In this document: piece by piece, positions 25,318-35,688 of the stretch
Layout of the letters: every line of letters begins with the position of its first letter
Numbering within the stretch: position 1 is the first letter of the stretch
Assembly (NCBI RefSeq): GCF_002005105.1
Contig: NZ_MSCV01000001.1
Coordinates: forward strand, 1-64,000
Length of the DNA: 64,000 nt
Source of the DNA: Methylocaldum sp. 14B
GTDB taxonomy: Bacteria > Pseudomonadota > Gammaproteobacteria > Methylococcales > Methylococcaceae
Reading direction: 5' to 3'
The notes under the pieces: model-generated
Database searches by the model: none
What the model was told of the DNA's origin: nothing
Seen by the model: only the letters and a program-made list of their open reading frames with translations
Made by a program: the position numbers and the translations under genes

Positions 25318-26361
25318 TTAGCGTCCTGAGCCGTAAATCTGATCGAACACGCCACCGTCCGAGAAATGTGTCTTTTGGGCTTTGTTCCAGTCGCCGAAAA
25401 CGTCGGAGATCCTGAACAGTTCGATCTTTTTGAATTGATTGCCGTATTTGGCCAGGATCTCCGGATCGCCGGGCCGATAGAAATGCTTTGCGGCGAGATC
25501 CTGGCCCTCCTTGCTGTAGAGATATTCCAGATAGGCTGTTGCGAGCTCTTCCGTGCCGTGGCGCTTGGCCACCTTATCCACCACCGTAACCGGCGGTTCG
25601 GCCAGAATGCTGAGGGACGGCGTGACGATCTCGAACTTCTGTCTGCCGTATTCCGTGCTGCTGGATCGGCTGTATTCCTTGAGTATCAAATGGGCTTCGT
25701 TTTCCCAGGTGACCAGTACGTCGCCGATTTCCCGCTCGGCGAACGTAACGGTCGAGCCGCGCGCTCCCGTGTCCAATACCGCCGCATTCTTGTAGATCTT
25801 CTGCACCAGGTCCTTGGCGGCTGCCTCGTTTCCGTGCTTTTTCAGTCCGTAGCCCCAGGCGGCGAGATAGATCCAGCGGGCGCCGCCCGATGTTTTCGGA
25901 TTGGGCGTGACCACCGAAACGCCGGGCTTGGCGAGGTCGTCCCAGTCCTTGATGCCCTTGGGATTTCCCTCGCGCACCAGGAACACCATGGTGGAGGTAT
26001 AGGGGGCGCTGTTATTGGGCAGACGCGACTGCCAGTTTTCCGGAATCAGCTTGGCTTTTTGATACAACTGGTCGATGTCGTAAGCCAGGGCCAGCGTCAC
26101 CACGTCCGCGTCCAGCCCGTCGATTACCGCGCGAGCCTGCTTGCCGCCGCCGCCGTGGGATTGTTTGACGGTAACCGTGTCCCCGGTCTTCTCGCGCCAG
26201 TACTTGGCGAAGGCCGCGTTGTATTCTTCGTAAAACTCGCGGGTGGGGTCGTAGGAGACATTAAGCAGGCTGACGGCGGCGGCTTCGGTGGTGGACGAAG
26301 CGGCCAAGGCCATGCCGAGCAGAGCGGTGTTCAAGGTGTTTCTTAAATTTTTGAGTGTCAT
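25318..26361 (-). CDS. sbp: Periplasmic sulfate-binding protein
   Basis: This 347-residue periplasmic protein has a signal peptide (about 1-29) and the sulfate-binding family segments [48 protein letters not shown] and [11 protein letters not shown]. It captures sulfate and hands it to CysTWA. The cysTWA operon is 11.6 kb away, so the transporter is encoded at two sites. The gene is 14 bp downstream of an OprP-like porin gene on the same strand, which suggests that porin serves sulfate. Confidence 0.94.
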   Translation of the reverse strand: MTLKNLRNTLNTALLGMALAASSTTEAAAVSLLNVSYDPTREFYEEYNAAFAKYWREKTGDTVTVKQSHGGGGKQARAVIDGLDADVVTLALAYDIDQLYQKAKLIPENWQSRLPNNSAPYTSTMVFLVREGNPKGIKDWDDLAKPGVSVVTPNPKTSGGARWIYLAAWGYGLKKHGNEAAAKDLVQKIYKNAAVLDTGARGSTVTFAEREIGDVLVTWENEAHLILKEYSRSSSTEYGRQKFEIVTPSLSILAEPPVTVVDKVAKRHGTEELATAYLEYLYSKEGQDLAAKHFYRPGDPEILAKYGNQFKKIELFRISDVFGDWNKAQKTHFSDGGVFDQIYGSGR

Positions 26362-26375
26362 GAGGCTGGCTCCTT

Positions 26376-27947
26376 TTAATAAGAGAACTGGAATCGGGTG
26401 AAAAAGATCTTTTCGGTGGGCCGGTCGCCGTTGCCGGCTGCGCCGCCGTCGAAATGGGTCTGCTCGTAATCGGCCATGACTTTTACGTTATTGTTCAAAT
26501 ACCAGTTCAAGCCCAGCGCCCAGGAGGTCGCCTTGCTGACGGATTGGGCCGGGTTGGCGAAAAAGAGCGTGCTGGTCGCACGCGGATCGAAATCGCGAAA
26601 GGTATCGTCATCAACATCCAGCTCGCTCCAACGTCCCGCGACTTGCCACGCGCCCCATTGGCCGTTGAACGGATTAAACGCATGGCGGGGCTTTACGCCG
26701 TTGAAGCTGCTGTCCTCGCCGGTCAGGACATAGGAGAGCGCCACCTGCCAAGCGGTATTGTCCTGCCTCGTCTTCGCATTGATGGTAGGGCCGGTGATTG
26801 TGGATCGGCGGAGTTCCTGAGATGAGATGGCATATTCGCTGAGCAGTCCGAACGGTCCCCAATACCAGTACAGCTGCGGGTAGACCCGATAGTGATAGCC
26901 GTTTACCGAGGTGGCCGTGGCCGTGCTGTTGGCTTCGCTATACATCAGGATTCTTTGCTGTCCGGGGCTGGTAAGTCCGGGGATGCTTGTTTCGTTGCGC
27001 GGGTGTCCCCAACTGCCGGCAACGCCGAGACCGAGTCCTTCCAAAGGTCCGATGCCGCTGTGCTGGAAGGGATGGGCGAACACCCGTCCTTGAAACTCGA
27101 AATCGTCATTCAAATCGGTGTCGATGAATCCATTGTCGCGAGCGCCATTGAATACGCCCAACTGATAGGTGATGAAGTCGTTGAAATTGTGCGGACCGCC
27201 ATACTGGGTGGTGTAGCCGGGTTTGGCGAATTCGCCGTGCAGCAGAACGCCGACGTCACGGTTCGGTGCCAATTGCGTGGGGTAAGCGCGTTCGGCGAAG
27301 GTCAATGCGGTGGCCGACTGCAAACGCTCCAAGCTGATCGGCGCTTTTTGTTTGCCTACGTTGAGACTGGCGAAAGGCAAGTAATGGAGATCCAGGTAGG
27401 CGTCGAAGAGCCGGGATTGACCTCCGCCGAAGTCAGGCGCAATGCGGAAGTCGGCGTATTTGAACAAGGTGCCGTCGAAGTTCAAGCGTGCTCGGCGGAT
27501 GGTGAACTTGTCCGCGATGGCATCGCCCGAGGAATCGTCCATGAAGATATTGCCGTCGGCCTGGACGTAGCCGCGTAACCTGAGTTGGTGGTCCCCATCC
27601 GGCGAGGTGATTCTGAAACCGGCGGAACCGGCTTCTACCCGCGGCGTTTTCTTGGCGTTGGCTTCGGTGACCTCGTGTTCGACTTCCAGTTTGCGTTCCA
27701 AAATTTTCACCTTTTGATCGAGCGCTTTCACGTCCGGCTCGGATGCCGTTGATGTGGATGCGGGCTTCTTCGAACGCAGCTTCTGGTTTTCCGCCTCTGA
27801 GGCTTCGAGTCGTCTTTCGAGTTCCAGGATGTGGCGTTCCAGCTTTTCGAAACGCTGTTCGGCAGTAATGGCCGAAGCTTCGGGTGCGAACCCCAGCCAG
27901 GCGCTGCCCACCCCCGCCGCCCACAGTAAAGACCATCGGTTTTGCAT
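26376..27947 (-). CDS. OprP/OprO-like oxyanion-selective outer-membrane porin
   Basis: This 523-residue protein has a signal peptide ending near PEASA, a coiled coil (about 28-95, [20 protein letters not shown]) as in OprO/OprP-type trimeric porins, and then a beta-barrel (from about 110). The barrel includes [20 protein letters not shown] and [20 protein letters not shown], and the protein ends in FQFSY with a C-terminal aromatic residue. OprP and OprO pass phosphate and pyrophosphate; the position directly before sbp suggests sulfate here. It is 140 bp downstream of a DUF2292 gene. Confidence 0.88.
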   Translation of the reverse strand: MQNRWSLLWAAGVGSAWLGFAPEASAITAEQRFEKLERHILELERRLEASEAENQKLRSKKPASTSTASEPDVKALDQKVKILERKLEVEHEVTEANAKKTPRVEAGSAGFRITSPDGDHQLRLRGYVQADGNIFMDDSSGDAIADKFTIRRARLNFDGTLFKYADFRIAPDFGGGQSRLFDAYLDLHYLPFASLNVGKQKAPISLERLQSATALTFAERAYPTQLAPNRDVGVLLHGEFAKPGYTTQYGGPHNFNDFITYQLGVFNGARDNGFIDTDLNDDFEFQGRVFAHPFQHSGIGPLEGLGLGVAGSWGHPRNETSIPGLTSPGQQRILMYSEANSTATATSVNGYHYRVYPQLYWYWGPFGLLSEYAISSQELRRSTITGPTINAKTRQDNTAWQVALSYVLTGEDSSFNGVKPRHAFNPFNGQWGAWQVAGRWSELDVDDDTFRDFDPRATSTLFFANPAQSVSKATSWALGLNWYLNNNVKVMADYEQTHFDGGAAGNGDRPTEKIFFTRFQFSY

Positions 27948-28087
27948 GATCGTGACCCCTTATCACATTCAGGCAGTTCCGGTGATCCGGTCAGCGTGCC
28001 GAGTCGTATTTTTCTTGTTGAACCTCCGGTGAACCGGTGGGCTGATTTCGATAATGGAAAAAAGAATGTGTACTGCTGATCGCTGTC

Positions 28088-28279
28088 TTAGTCCGCGGAC
28101 GCGGCGGGACAGGCGAGATTGAGGCGAAGCTTTTCCTTGCGTTCGATCTGGACGATGCGTCCGTCATGCACGATGATCTCGACCGAGCCAAAACGTAGCC
28201 CCTGCAAGGCTTCCAGGATCTTTTGGGTTGTCAGCGATGTTTGTGAAGCTTGATAAGGCAAACGGTTGTTGAGCGTCAT
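28088..28279 (-). CDS. DUF2292 (YezD-like) small protein
   Basis: This 63-residue protein contains ILEALQGLRFGSVEIIVHDG followed by RIVQIERKEKLRL, the conserved core of DUF2292. Members are often near sulfate-assimilation genes; the biochemical role is unknown. Here it leads a minus-strand group with an OprP-like porin and the sulfate-binding protein, which supports that association. Confidence 0.85.
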   Translation of the reverse strand: MTLNNRLPYQASQTSLTTQKILEALQGLRFGSVEIIVHDGRIVQIERKEKLRLNLACPAASAD

Positions 28280-28416
28280 AGCGCAAGCCTTGGCTATTTT
28301 CCTGTTTAGTCTTTATCCTACGGTTCCGCGTTCGGGCGCCTTGATTCCGTGTGCTTTGTGAGGGACAAGGCCATGCTTCCGAATCGTCGTTGGAGGCATG
28401 TTAACAGCGAAGGTTA

Positions 28417-28475
28417 AAACTAAAAAGAATAAAAGATATAAAACTTATAACTAATTATAATAATAATAAAATCCA
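28417..28475 (-). promoter_or_regulatory. AT-rich promoter block of the DUF2292-porin-sbp group
   Basis: This is a very A+T-rich tract (on the minus strand TTTATTATTATTATAATTAG and TTATAAGTTTTATATC) in otherwise GC-rich DNA, about 140-195 bp upstream of the DUF2292 ATG. It resembles the AT block before cysT (13740-13790). It may be a CysB-type activator site, but I could not fix -35/-10 boxes with confidence. No gene is visible in 28280-28578. Confidence 0.35.
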
Positions 28476-28578
28476 AGCTGTACGGCGGCAGTCGAGGCAG
28501 GCATGTGAGGAAATGAGGCAAGCAGACGGAACAAAGAGCCGAACGTTTCCGGCGAATAGATCGGCCGCGAGGTTTTGA

Positions 28579-28929
28579 TTATTTGTTTGATCGCTCCTTC
28601 ATCTCGGTACCTTGTTCCATAAGTTTTTGGATATGTTCCTGCATCATATCCGGATCGTGCGGGGACGTCCGAATCTGGAGGAGTTTGAGGTGCTCCAATT
28701 TGAGACGCTCCCGCTCCTCGTCAGTCTTGGCATCTCGAATCTGGTGCATCAGGTCGTGCATTTTCAATAGATACTCTTGCCGCTCTTTCAGACGTTTTAT
28801 CTGTTGTTCTCCTCCCTGGATTTCAGGCGAACGCGCCTGCGGTCGAGCCGGTTTTTCTTCCGCCGGAAGGAGTGGATTCAAGACGCACAAGCCCAGGATA
28901 ATCGCCAGGGCTTTTCCTGTCTGTTTCAT
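28579..28929 (-). CDS. Small helical periplasmic protein, unknown function
   Basis: This 116-residue protein has a signal peptide (MKQTGKALAIILGLCVLNPL, cleavage near LLPA) and a highly charged, almost entirely helical mature part (KRLKERQEYLLKMHDLMHQI, then DEERERLKLEHLKLLQIR). The ATG at 28929 is preferred because CGGAG lies 8 bp before it; an ATG two codons upstream (28935) is also possible. The style resembles small periplasmic chaperone-like or metal-buffer proteins, but no family was recognised. It appears to be a single gene. Confidence 0.7.
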   Translation of the reverse strand: MKQTGKALAIILGLCVLNPLLPAEEKPARPQARSPEIQGGEQQIKRLKERQEYLLKMHDLMHQIRDAKTDEERERLKLEHLKLLQIRTSPHDPDMMQEHIQKLMEQGTEMKERSNK

Positions 28930-28935
28930 GATCAT

Positions 28936-29274
28936 GCTCCGTTTTTCGGGGATGTCGGCGTCGTTTCATCACGTCTTCCTGACTTAGACGGCGCCGAAAC
29001 GGCGCGATTCGATTTTGACGAATGTTTGAAAAAGTTCTTTTAGGGAAAACCTGGGAAGGCCCCGATGATTTTGTCGAATGTCGAATAATTATCGAGCCGA
29101 TACTGGCATAATAGAAATCTGGAGACCATGCGCCAAGGCGGCTCTTTTAGGGCAGTCGATTGCCGAATTTCATCAGTCGGTCATAAAACAAGCAAAACAT
29201 CCACATCGATGACCAAGAACAAAATCGGCTCGAACGGATTGGCCGGAACTCCACGATAACCCACACTCGCATTC
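28936..29274. other. Divergent intergenic region
   Basis: These 339 bp separate the small periplasmic protein gene (minus) from the flippase gene (plus). They presumably hold both promoters; I did not find convincing -35/-10 pairs, repeats or a structured RNA. Confidence 0.5.
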
Positions 29275-30561
29275 ATGCTGACTCAGTCCTTATCGCGCGC
29301 TGATTATTCCGGCTCTCTGATCTTGTGCGTTCTTGCGTTGGTGAATTATCTGCTGTTTTACGTGATCAATATCACGCTGGCGCGCAACCTTTCGGTTCGG
29401 GATTTCGACGATTTCAGCGTAGCTCTGTCCGCTATCACCATTTTGTCCACCGTGGCCACGCTCGGACTCGACAAGTACGCATTGCGCTGCATTCCGGTTT
29501 ATCGGGAGCGAGGAGATTGGACGCGCAGCTTGGGGTTTTGGACCTTCTCCCTGCGTACGATCGTACTTTTCAGCCTACTCCTCGCCTTCATTGGGTTGAT
29601 GCTCGGCATCGCCTCGGGAGCGAATTCTCCCATCGCCCTGGTCATTCTCGTCCTGTTCTTGCCCGCCATCGCCCCCGCCTTGTTTCTGGTCGAGGTGGTT
29701 ACGGCGAACGGCAGGCAAATCGAGGCGGTCATGATCTACCGCTTGCTTTTGCCGACCAGCTTTCTTTTTTTCGTCTACCTGATTTTTCTATTCGATTTGC
29801 CGATGACGGCGGTCGGCGTCGCCTGCGGTTATGGCTTGGCCTGGCTATGGACCCTGAGTGCGATACACCAGTTGGCCCGGCTCACGATGCCGGAAGATAC
29901 GTGGCGGGCTCGGCCCGACTTTTTGAGGGCCAAATGGGTGCGGCGGGCGGTGCCGCTGTTGCTGAACAGTTGGATGTTGAGCGTGATGGCCGGATCGGGA
30001 GTGATCGTCTTGGAACTGCTCTATCCGTCCGATGCGATCGTGGGCACCTATGCCGTCGCCGCGCAGACCGGCACCTTCATCGTGCTTCTGGCCAATACGG
30101 CGAACCGGTTTTATCTGCCGCTGACGTCGATGTTCATGGAGCGCGCGGACGGCTTGTCCTTGCGGCGTTTGATGCGGCACAGGCTAATGGTGGTGGGCGG
30201 GCTGGCGATCGCTTTTCTGACCGTCGTCGTGGTGCTCGGACAAACCATTCTCGACTGGTTCGGCCCCAATTTCAGCCATGGCTACGAAGCGCTGTGCGTG
30301 CTTGCGGTGGGCGCCTCGGTCAACGCCATTTTCTCGGATTCGCCCTATTACCTACAGTTTATGAAGCAGAGCCGCAGCGTATTCGTTTCCACCAGTTATG
30401 CGGTAGTCATCAATCTGGTGCTCGGTTTTTATCTGTCCGAGCGATTCGGCGCGGTGGGCGCGGCTTACGGCTACTCCTTGTCGATGTGCTTTCTGTTTGT
30501 CCTCTTGCGTTATCAGACGCGTCGACACTTGAATGCCGTTGGCGGACAGATCGCTTTTTGA
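29275..30561 (+). CDS. Polysaccharide flippase-like membrane protein (Wzx/MATE superfamily)
   Basis: This 428-residue protein has about 12 membrane helices and a starting segment LILCVLALVNYLLFYVINIT followed by LARNLSVRDFDDFSVALSAI, as in oligosaccharide flippases and polysaccharide-biosynthesis exporters (RfbX/Wzx-like). Such proteins flip lipid-linked sugars across the inner membrane. No glycosyltransferase or Wzy gene is next to it. It is about 5 kb from the exopolysaccharide locus and directly before the histidine kinase/NtrC-type pair on the same strand. Confidence 0.82.
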   Translation: MLTQSLSRADYSGSLILCVLALVNYLLFYVINITLARNLSVRDFDDFSVALSAITILSTVATLGLDKYALRCIPVYRERGDWTRSLGFWTFSLRTIVLFSLLLAFIGLMLGIASGANSPIALVILVLFLPAIAPALFLVEVVTANGRQIEAVMIYRLLLPTSFLFFVYLIFLFDLPMTAVGVACGYGLAWLWTLSAIHQLARLTMPEDTWRARPDFLRAKWVRRAVPLLLNSWMLSVMAGSGVIVLELLYPSDAIVGTYAVAAQTGTFIVLLANTANRFYLPLTSMFMERADGLSLRRLMRHRLMVVGGLAIAFLTVVVVLGQTILDWFGPNFSHGYEALCVLAVGASVNAIFSDSPYYLQFMKQSRSVFVSTSYAVVINLVLGFYLSERFGAVGAAYGYSLSMCFLFVLLRYQTRRHLNAVGGQIAF

Positions 30562-30677
30562 AGCGAGCCTCGCTCTCTGGGCTAGAATACGCAGCCTGAA
30601 CGACCGGCTGCCGCCGAATCATGGGCCGGGGGACAGAATCAGAGCATGGGTATCTTCGCGCCTTTGAGAATCAGACC

Positions 30678-32123
30678 GTGAAACCATTTTCCTATCGCTA
30701 TGCCCAAGTAAGGGGCTGGGCGCTGCTCGGCCTTTTGCTGTTGGTGCTCGTCCTCCTCGGCGGCATGATTTGGCGCAACCTGGAGCGGTTTGAAACCGTG
30801 CGCGCCTACGTCGGCTACGCCCATCATATTCAGGAGGTCGCATTCAAGTTGCAGGACGCGCTGACGGGGTACTTTACGACCGGGTCAAACCGCCGCTTGC
30901 ATGCGCAACAGCTTTCCGAGCTTTCCACCCGGCTTGCGGAACTGGCGCGGCATGATTATCACGTCGCGGCCGATACGCCGAACAAACTGACCGAAGTCAG
31001 CAGACTGATCGTCGAAATCAGCCGGGAGCGCTTGCCTCCGGAGAGCCAGGAAGCGCTCTTGCTGCGCGCACTCAAAATAACCAGCGCCATGCTGGACCAA
31101 GAGACACTGGAGCGGGAAAGATTGGTGGAGGAGATCGGCCAGGCGACCCGTACCGAAATCTCGCTGGTATTCGGAGTACTGGCGGCCATTCTGCTGTTCG
31201 GGGGAGTGTTCTTCCGCCGCCAAATCCTGGCGCCGCTGAACAATCTCAAGGAACTGCTGCTGCGCCTCGCCCACGAAGATTTCACGCCGATCGAAACCGC
31301 GCGGATCGACCCGCTCTTGCTGCCGGTGTTCAATAGCTATAACGATATGGTCAAGCGTCTGGCCGAGCTGGAGGAAGTCAAGCGCCACCACGCGGAATCC
31401 CTCGAAGCGGAGGTGCGCGCGGCCACGCGGGCCTTGCTGGAGCAACAGGCCAGTCTGTCCCGTACCGAACGATTGGCGGCGGTCGGCGAGCTGGCGGCCG
31501 GTATCGCCCACGAATTGCGCAACCCTCTCGCCGGCATCCAGATGACCTGCGTCAATCTCCGCAACGAGATCGACGATACCGAACAGGCGGAGAGGGTCGA
31601 TTTGATCATCGCCGAGCTGAAGCGGATGGGACGGCTCCTCAACGAACTGCTCGATAATGGCCGACATACCCCGGCGCCCGTTGCCGAATGCGACGTCGGC
31701 GTGTTGATCCGCGAATTGGTGACACTGACCCGTTATCAGATCCAGCCCAACATCAGGCTCGATTGGAGCGCATCGAACGATTTGGTCTGCCGGCTGCCGG
31801 GATGCCGTCTGCGCCAGACCTTGCTCAATCTGATTCTGAACTCGGCGCAGGCTATCGGAGATCAAAACGGAACGATAGAAATTTGTGCCTGTCGAGGGGA
31901 TGACCACGTTCTCCTCACGGTGACCGACGATGGGCCTGGGTTTCCCGAGGAGATCCTGCAAACCGGCATTCGTCCTTTCGCAACCGGGCGGCCCGGCGGT
32001 ACCGGCCTCGGGCTGGCCATGGTTCAGCGGTTCACGCGCGATCTGGGCGGGCAGCTGGATATTTCGAATGTCGAGCCCCGTGGAGCTCGGGTGAGTTTAA
32101 CGCTTCCTTGTCAATGGGTCTGA
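30678..32123 (+). CDS. Sensor histidine kinase with two membrane spans
   Basis: This kinase of about 481 residues has one N-terminal membrane helix (RGWALLGLLLLVLVLLGGMI), a periplasmic helical segment, a second helix (SLVFGVLAAILLFGGVFFRR), a HAMP-like linker, the phosphoacceptor box HELRNPLAG and an ATPase domain with N (LILNSAQ), G1 (DDGPGF) and G2 (GGTGLGLAMV) boxes. The start is uncertain: a GTG at 30678 (VKPFSYRYAQ) is chosen because the longer frame from 30621 encodes an unlikely N-terminus. It is 7 bp from an NtrC-type regulator, its obvious partner. It is close to NtrB/PrsK-type kinases by partner, not by clear domain match. Confidence 0.85.
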   Translation: MKPFSYRYAQVRGWALLGLLLLVLVLLGGMIWRNLERFETVRAYVGYAHHIQEVAFKLQDALTGYFTTGSNRRLHAQQLSELSTRLAELARHDYHVAADTPNKLTEVSRLIVEISRERLPPESQEALLLRALKITSAMLDQETLERERLVEEIGQATRTEISLVFGVLAAILLFGGVFFRRQILAPLNNLKELLLRLAHEDFTPIETARIDPLLLPVFNSYNDMVKRLAELEEVKRHHAESLEAEVRAATRALLEQQASLSRTERLAAVGELAAGIAHELRNPLAGIQMTCVNLRNEIDDTEQAERVDLIIAELKRMGRLLNELLDNGRHTPAPVAECDVGVLIRELVTLTRYQIQPNIRLDWSASNDLVCRLPGCRLRQTLLNLILNSAQAIGDQNGTIEICACRGDDHVLLTVTDDGPGFPEEILQTGIRPFATGRPGGTGLGLAMVQRFTRDLGGQLDISNVEPRGARVSLTLPCQWV

Positions 32124-32130
32124 GTTTGCC

Positions 32131-33525
32131 GTGCTGAATACCTTGCTGATCATCGAAGACGAGGCCTTGTTCGGTTCCGAACTGACGCGCCACTATCGCA
32201 AGGCGGGTTGGGAAGTGGAATGGGCCAAAGACCTCAAGGATGCGAAGGAGTTGCTGCTGGAACAGGGATTCGAGCCGATCTTGATCCTGTCCGACATGAA
32301 TCTGCCGGACGGCAACGCTCTGGATTTCATGGAATCGCTTCAAGGGCAGATCGCCAATACCGAATGGCTGCTGCTCACCGGGTACGGGAGCGTGCCGGAT
32401 TCGGTGCGGGCTTTGCGCCTGGGTGCGTACGACTTCCTCGAAAAACCGTGCGAGATGTCGCGGCTCGACTTGGTGATCGCCGCCGCCGCCCGCAGCGCCC
32501 AAGCCCAAAAGCGCCTGGCTCAGCAAGTCCGCCAGCGCTATCGCCGTTATTCGCCGGAGGCCTATGTCGGCAAGAGCCGAGCGGCGCAGCGGGTGCGCGA
32601 GATGTTGACGCGCTTGACCCAAGTGCCTTTCAGCGCCTTGATCATCGGCGGCGAAACCGGCACCGGCAAGGGCCTCGCGGCCCGCATCCTGCATTATGGC
32701 GGGAAACGGGCGGAAAACCCGTTGATCGAGCTCAATTGCGCGGCGCTGCCGCGCGAGCTCCTGGAATCCGAACTGTTCGGGCATGAGGCCGGCGCATTCA
32801 CGGGCGCCCTGTCACGGCACCGGGGATTGATCGAACAGGCCGAAGGCGGCACCTTGTTCCTCGACGAGATTGGCGAGATGGCTCCGGATCTTCAGTCCAA
32901 ACTCCTCAAGGCGATCGAGGACCGGAAAATCCGCCGGCTGGGCTCGGAGAAGGAAATCTCGGTCGATGTGCAAATCCTCGCGGCAAGCCATAGGGATCTG
33001 GAGGACATGGTCAAGCGCGGCGAATTCCGCGGCGATCTTTACCATCGCTTGAGCGTGTTCAAGCTCACCCTGCCGCCCCTCAGGGACATCAAGGAGGACT
33101 TGGAAGATTTGGTGGAGCTTTTCGTGGCCGAGTTCAACGCCAAGGCCGGCAAGCACGTCAAGGTGGTTCCGGAAGCGGCCTGGGCGGAATTGCGGGCGCA
33201 CGACTGGCCCGGCAATGTACGGGAATTGCGGAACGTCATCGAGCGTTGCGTGCTGTTCGCCGAGGGGCCGCTGTTGCCGGTCGAATGGTTGCAGCTGCGC
33301 CGGCACGGCGAAAAAGGAATGCCGGGCATCGATGCCGCGAGCGCGGACGGATTGTTCATTCCGCTCGACGGGAGCATGGCGTTGGACGATATGGATTGCT
33401 ACATCATCCGAACCACCCTGGAGCGCCACGACGGCAACGTCACCGCCGCCGCCCGCGCCCTCGGCACGACCCGCGAAACGCTGCGCTATCGCATCCGGAA
33501 GTACGGGTTGAAAGAATCGAGCTGA
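32131..33525 (+). CDS. NtrC-family sigma-54-dependent response regulator
   Basis: This 464-residue regulator has a receiver domain (phosphoacceptor Asp about 55 in [12 protein letters not shown]), an AAA+ domain (Walker [15 protein letters not shown] loop that contacts sigma-54, Walker [11 protein letters not shown], and [12 protein letters not shown]) and a Fis-type helix-turn-helix ([20 protein letters not shown]). It activates RpoN promoters when phosphorylated by the adjacent kinase. The exopolysaccharide locus about 17 kb away has a candidate RpoN promoter, making that a possible target. Confidence 0.95.
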   Translation: MLNTLLIIEDEALFGSELTRHYRKAGWEVEWAKDLKDAKELLLEQGFEPILILSDMNLPDGNALDFMESLQGQIANTEWLLLTGYGSVPDSVRALRLGAYDFLEKPCEMSRLDLVIAAAARSAQAQKRLAQQVRQRYRRYSPEAYVGKSRAAQRVREMLTRLTQVPFSALIIGGETGTGKGLAARILHYGGKRAENPLIELNCAALPRELLESELFGHEAGAFTGALSRHRGLIEQAEGGTLFLDEIGEMAPDLQSKLLKAIEDRKIRRLGSEKEISVDVQILAASHRDLEDMVKRGEFRGDLYHRLSVFKLTLPPLRDIKEDLEDLVELFVAEFNAKAGKHVKVVPEAAWAELRAHDWPGNVRELRNVIERCVLFAEGPLLPVEWLQLRRHGEKGMPGIDAASADGLFIPLDGSMALDDMDCYIIRTTLERHDGNVTAAARALGTTRETLRYRIRKYGLKESS

Positions 33526-33993
33526 TCCGGCTATCGGCTTTCAGCACCGGCACGAGGCTAACGCGTCCCAGTGCCGGTACAGGACATCGCATTTTTGACT
33601 GGTTTTCGTTCCGTTTCCGGTTTCTGCTGGCCGGTTTGCCGGAGCACTCTAAGTTCGATTGTACGGTGAGGGAGCCGACGTAGTGCCGGCTTTCGGCAAG
33701 CGTCTTGAATCCCTCTCGATTCCCCTGTGCAAAAGAGGGCGGGCGGAATGGTTTTCATCCCGCCCGTTGCCGTGTCCGCACAAGCATGATGAAAACTCTC
33801 GCCCCGAACGACTGGGAGAAGTTCATTCGGTGACCCGGATGCGGTTCAAATACACCGCCTAAGCGGGTGGTCTTGAACCAGTCCACACTCAAATACCTCG
33901 CCAAATAAGTCATTTATATGAAAAATCAATAAGATAGAATTTTTCTGCATCTGGCATGGAAGTCGCTTCACCGGACTCGGTTAATGCAGTTTT
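33526..33993. other. Intergenic spacer before the SulP gene
   Basis: No gene is visible in about 470 bp. It contains GGGCGGG-15 nt-CCCGCCC at 33738-33766, a strong stem without a T-run that might act as a weak terminator for the regulator gene. Nothing else stands out. Confidence 0.4.
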
Positions 33994-34005
33994 GTGAGTG
34001 CGACT

Positions 34006-35676
34006 ATGGTTTCGATCCAAGCTTTGCGCCGGGTGCCCCGAACCGGTCTGCCGGGGCTTAGAGACCATTGGCGATCGGATCTCGTATCCGGCTTTTTGGT
34101 GTTTCTCATCGCTTTGCCTCTGTGCCTCGGCATCGCCATGGCCTCCGGATTTCCGCCCATGGCGGGGATCATCAGTGCCGTGATCGGCGGGGTTGTGGTG
34201 TCCAGGATCAACGGCTCTCACGTCACCGTCAACGGTCCCGCCGCCGGACTCATCGTAGTGATCCTCTCGGCGGTCCAATCCTTGGGCCAAGGCGATGCCA
34301 TGGCGGGTTACCGCTACACTCTCGCCGCCATTGTGATGGCCAGCGTTCTGCAAATTCTCATGGGCCTCTTGAAAGCCGGGAAGCTCAACGCCTATTTCCC
34401 GGCCGCGGTAGTGCACGGCATGCTGGCCGCCATCGGGATCATCATTATGGCCAAGCAAATCCACGTGATGCTCGGAGTGAAACCGGAAGACGGCGAAATA
34501 CTCTCCGCGATCGCCGGGATTCCGTGCAGCGTGATGGCCGCCAACCCTGAAATCGCCCTGATCGGATTGCTGGGGCTGGTTATTTTGATGATCTGGTCGT
34601 GGGTCAGAAATCCGTATCTCAGGATGATCCCGGCCCCCCTGATCGTCATCGTCGTCGGCATGGCCCTGGGCCGGTATTTCGACCTGGAGCACGAACATGT
34701 CTTCCTGTTCCTGCCGCACCACGAGTACACGATAGGGCCGAGGTTCCTGGTCTCGATTCCGGAAGACGTTCTGGCGAGCTTTTACTTTCCGGACTTTTCG
34801 AAGATCGCGACGGTCGAGTTCTGGGGAGCCGTGATGTCGATCGGCCTGATCGGAAGCCTCGAATCGCTCCTGAGCGCCACGGCCGTTGACAAGCTCGATC
34901 CTTACAAGCGCCGTTCGGACCTGAACCGGGATTTGACCGCGGTAGGCGTGGGGAACCTGCTGTCCGGACTGATCGGCGGGCTCCCGATGATCGCCGAGAT
35001 CGTCCGTTCGTCGGCGAATATCAACAACGGGGCGAAGACCGGCTGGGCCAACTTTTTTCACGGCCTCCTGCTGGGCCTCTTCGTGGTGTTTTTTCCCCAT
35101 GTCATCCATGAGATTCCGCTGGCGTCTTTGGCGGCGCTTCTGGTGTACACCGGCTTTCGCCTGGCTTCGCCCCGCCAGTTCGCCAAGACCATGGACATCG
35201 GCAAGGAACAGTTGGCGCTCTTCTGCGTCACGATTGTGGGCATTCTGACGACCGATCTATTGGTGGGGGTTGCAATCGGCATTGCCGCCAAGCTGATGAT
35301 CCACATCTTTCGCGGCGTGGAACTCAAGCACCTGGCCAGGCTCGATTATGCGTTGAAGCAAACATCGCGCGACACTTATCACATCAGGATCGGCGGCTCC
35401 GCGATCTTCTCCAATTTTCTGGCGCTCAAGCGCGTGGCGGCGGAATTGCCCGTCGGTCAGACAGTGATCTTCGATCTGGCGGATGCTTACCTCATCGACC
35501 ACACGGTGATGGAGTTCCTCGACCAGTTCCGCCGCGACTATCGCGACCGCGGCGGCGAATGCCATCTTGCCGGTCTCGAAAACCACGAACCCTACGCCGA
35601 CCATCCCTTGGCCGCACGGCGAAGGCGGCGGCCCATGGGGCGCCGGATCGTCTTCAAGATCGTCAAGAGCAGCTGA
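34006..35676 (+). CDS. SulP-family anion transporter with STAS domain
   Basis: This transporter of about 556 residues begins a membrane part with LVSGFLVFLIALPLCLGIAM, followed by the family signature region GVVVSRINGSHVTVNGPAAG and about 10-12 further helices. A short C-terminal STAS-like domain follows (GQTVIFDLADAYLIDHTVME). SulP members carry sulfate, bicarbonate or organic anions; a SulP of this compact type is often a bicarbonate or sulfate carrier. A GTG at 33994 is an alternative start four codons upstream. It is followed 12 bp later by a STAS-like protein gene. Confidence 0.88.
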   Translation: MVSIQALRRVPRTGLPGLRDHWRSDLVSGFLVFLIALPLCLGIAMASGFPPMAGIISAVIGGVVVSRINGSHVTVNGPAAGLIVVILSAVQSLGQGDAMAGYRYTLAAIVMASVLQILMGLLKAGKLNAYFPAAVVHGMLAAIGIIIMAKQIHVMLGVKPEDGEILSAIAGIPCSVMAANPEIALIGLLGLVILMIWSWVRNPYLRMIPAPLIVIVVGMALGRYFDLEHEHVFLFLPHHEYTIGPRFLVSIPEDVLASFYFPDFSKIATVEFWGAVMSIGLIGSLESLLSATAVDKLDPYKRRSDLNRDLTAVGVGNLLSGLIGGLPMIAEIVRSSANINNGAKTGWANFFHGLLLGLFVVFFPHVIHEIPLASLAALLVYTGFRLASPRQFAKTMDIGKEQLALFCVTIVGILTTDLLVGVAIGIAAKLMIHIFRGVELKHLARLDYALKQTSRDTYHIRIGGSAIFSNFLALKRVAAELPVGQTVIFDLADAYLIDHTVMEFLDQFRRDYRDRGGECHLAGLENHEPYADHPLAARRRRRPMGRRIVFKIVKSS

Positions 35677-35688
35677 TCCGGGAACGAA

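Noticed and set aside
29325-30599. 424-codon plus-strand frame
   Set aside because: It overlaps the flippase gene in another frame and is arginine/glycine-rich; the flippase frame has clear membrane helices.
33910-35109. 399-codon minus-strand frame
   Set aside because: It is antisense to the SulP gene and has a histidine/aspartate/glycine-rich composition typical of a shadow frame.
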